The notes beneath the pieces were generated by a model. The model saw only the letters and a program-made list of their open reading frames with translations, was not told where the DNA came from and made no database searches. This document shows, piece by piece, positions 63,777 through 64,000 of a stretch of DNA of 64,000 bases (position 1 is the first letter of the stretch; each line of letters starts with the position of its first letter). Source of the DNA: CAZNXJ01 sp964577115 (GTDB taxonomy: Bacteria > Planctomycetota > Planctomycetia > Pirellulales > Pirellulaceae). The position numbers and the translations under genes were made by a program. The stretch is taken from positions 45,315 to 109,314 of the forward strand of contig CAZNXJ010000018.1 of NCBI GenBank assembly GCA_964577115.1, read 5' to 3'.

Positions 63777-64000
63777 GGAACGGGCTGCCAAACCGCGCAG
63801 CCTAGGCGGATGGAGAAGGAAGAAACGACAAATCGAAACGGCAAATATGACGCCCGCCGGCTCGCGGCGGAAGTCCTATCTCGCCCGCCGCCGGACGCAA
63901 TGCATCGCCCGTCCGCTCGGAGGCTCCCAGCCGCCGCGCCGCCAGCTAGTGCCTCCGGAACGAAATGATGCGGAGTGAGGCCGCGATGTTACCTTCTTTT

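Noticed and set aside
63986..64000. ATG preceded by GGAG at the right edge, possibly the start of another gene.
   Set aside because: Only five codons are visible, which is too few to support a gene.
1..64000. CRISPR arrays, tRNA, rRNA and insertion sequences.
   Set aside because: No regularly spaced repeats, cloverleaf sequences, rRNA-like stretches or transposase motifs were seen.

Overview
The window reads as high-GC chromosomal DNA from a planctomycete, probably of the Pirellulales. This is inferred from gene style. A 5,324-residue surface protein carries an N-terminal LEExxLLA-type motif and a C-terminal dockerin. There is a cysteine-rich lipoprotein with a DPPDCCDPCD block, a Tat-exported Gfo/Idh/MocA oxidoreductase, a Ser/Thr receptor kinase and a NatB-CPBP fusion. 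I saw no rRNA, tRNA, CRISPR array, insertion sequence or phage gene. Most of the window is ordinary core genome.

Left end to 7.2 kb: the first bases hold the start of a rhamnulokinase gene on the minus strand, cut by the window edge. Divergent from it is a sulfate-assimilation run on the plus strand: APS reductase (cysH), a cysteine-poor Rrf2 regulator, cysD and a fused cysNC. The run continues into rsmG and a Tat-exported oxidoreductase. A good sigma70-like promoter lies ahead of cysH.

7.5-20.2 kb: a minus-strand block holds a Ser/Thr kinase fused through one membrane helix to a UrtA-like ligand-binding domain, two small lipoproteins, a benzoylformate-decarboxylase-like ThDP enzyme and the Cys-rich lipoprotein. 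Then come a plus-strand alkyladenine glycosylase, a hypothetical protein and a lone N6-adenine methylase. A minus-strand operon with overlapping stop and start codons follows: STAS protein, short GspE/PilB-type ATPase, protoporphyrinogen oxidase.

20.7-35.4 kb: housekeeping genes. These are an S41 processing protease, an MMPL exporter, glnA (with a sigma54-like site upstream and a strong terminator downstream), an RraA-like protein, alanine dehydrogenase, purE and mtnA. der lies on the minus strand, followed by a family-4 uracil-DNA glycosylase and a class III aminotransferase.

35.5-51.5 kb: one minus-strand gene of 16 kb encodes the giant secreted protein. It combines a metzincin-type zinc site, PPC-like and beta-helix segments, recurring FEFD modules, a GEVED domain, seven cadherin-like repeats, a dockerin and an acidic tail. 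A hairpin separates it from the convergent aminotransferase, and a TATAAT promoter overlaps a dyad upstream of it.

52-64 kb: an ABC-2 exporter pair (ATPase; permease fused to a CPBP domain), a prepilin-peptidase-like protein that appears to lack both catalytic aspartates, a thioredoxin-like protein, a partial ebo set (EboE, EboB and a 78-residue companion), a membrane-anchored glutaminyl cyclotransferase, a ThrRS with a large insertion, and a small hypothetical protein. The most promising non-routine items are the kinase-UrtA receptor, the giant protein and its internal modules, the altered prepilin peptidase, the partial ebo set and the STAS-GspE-HemY operon.
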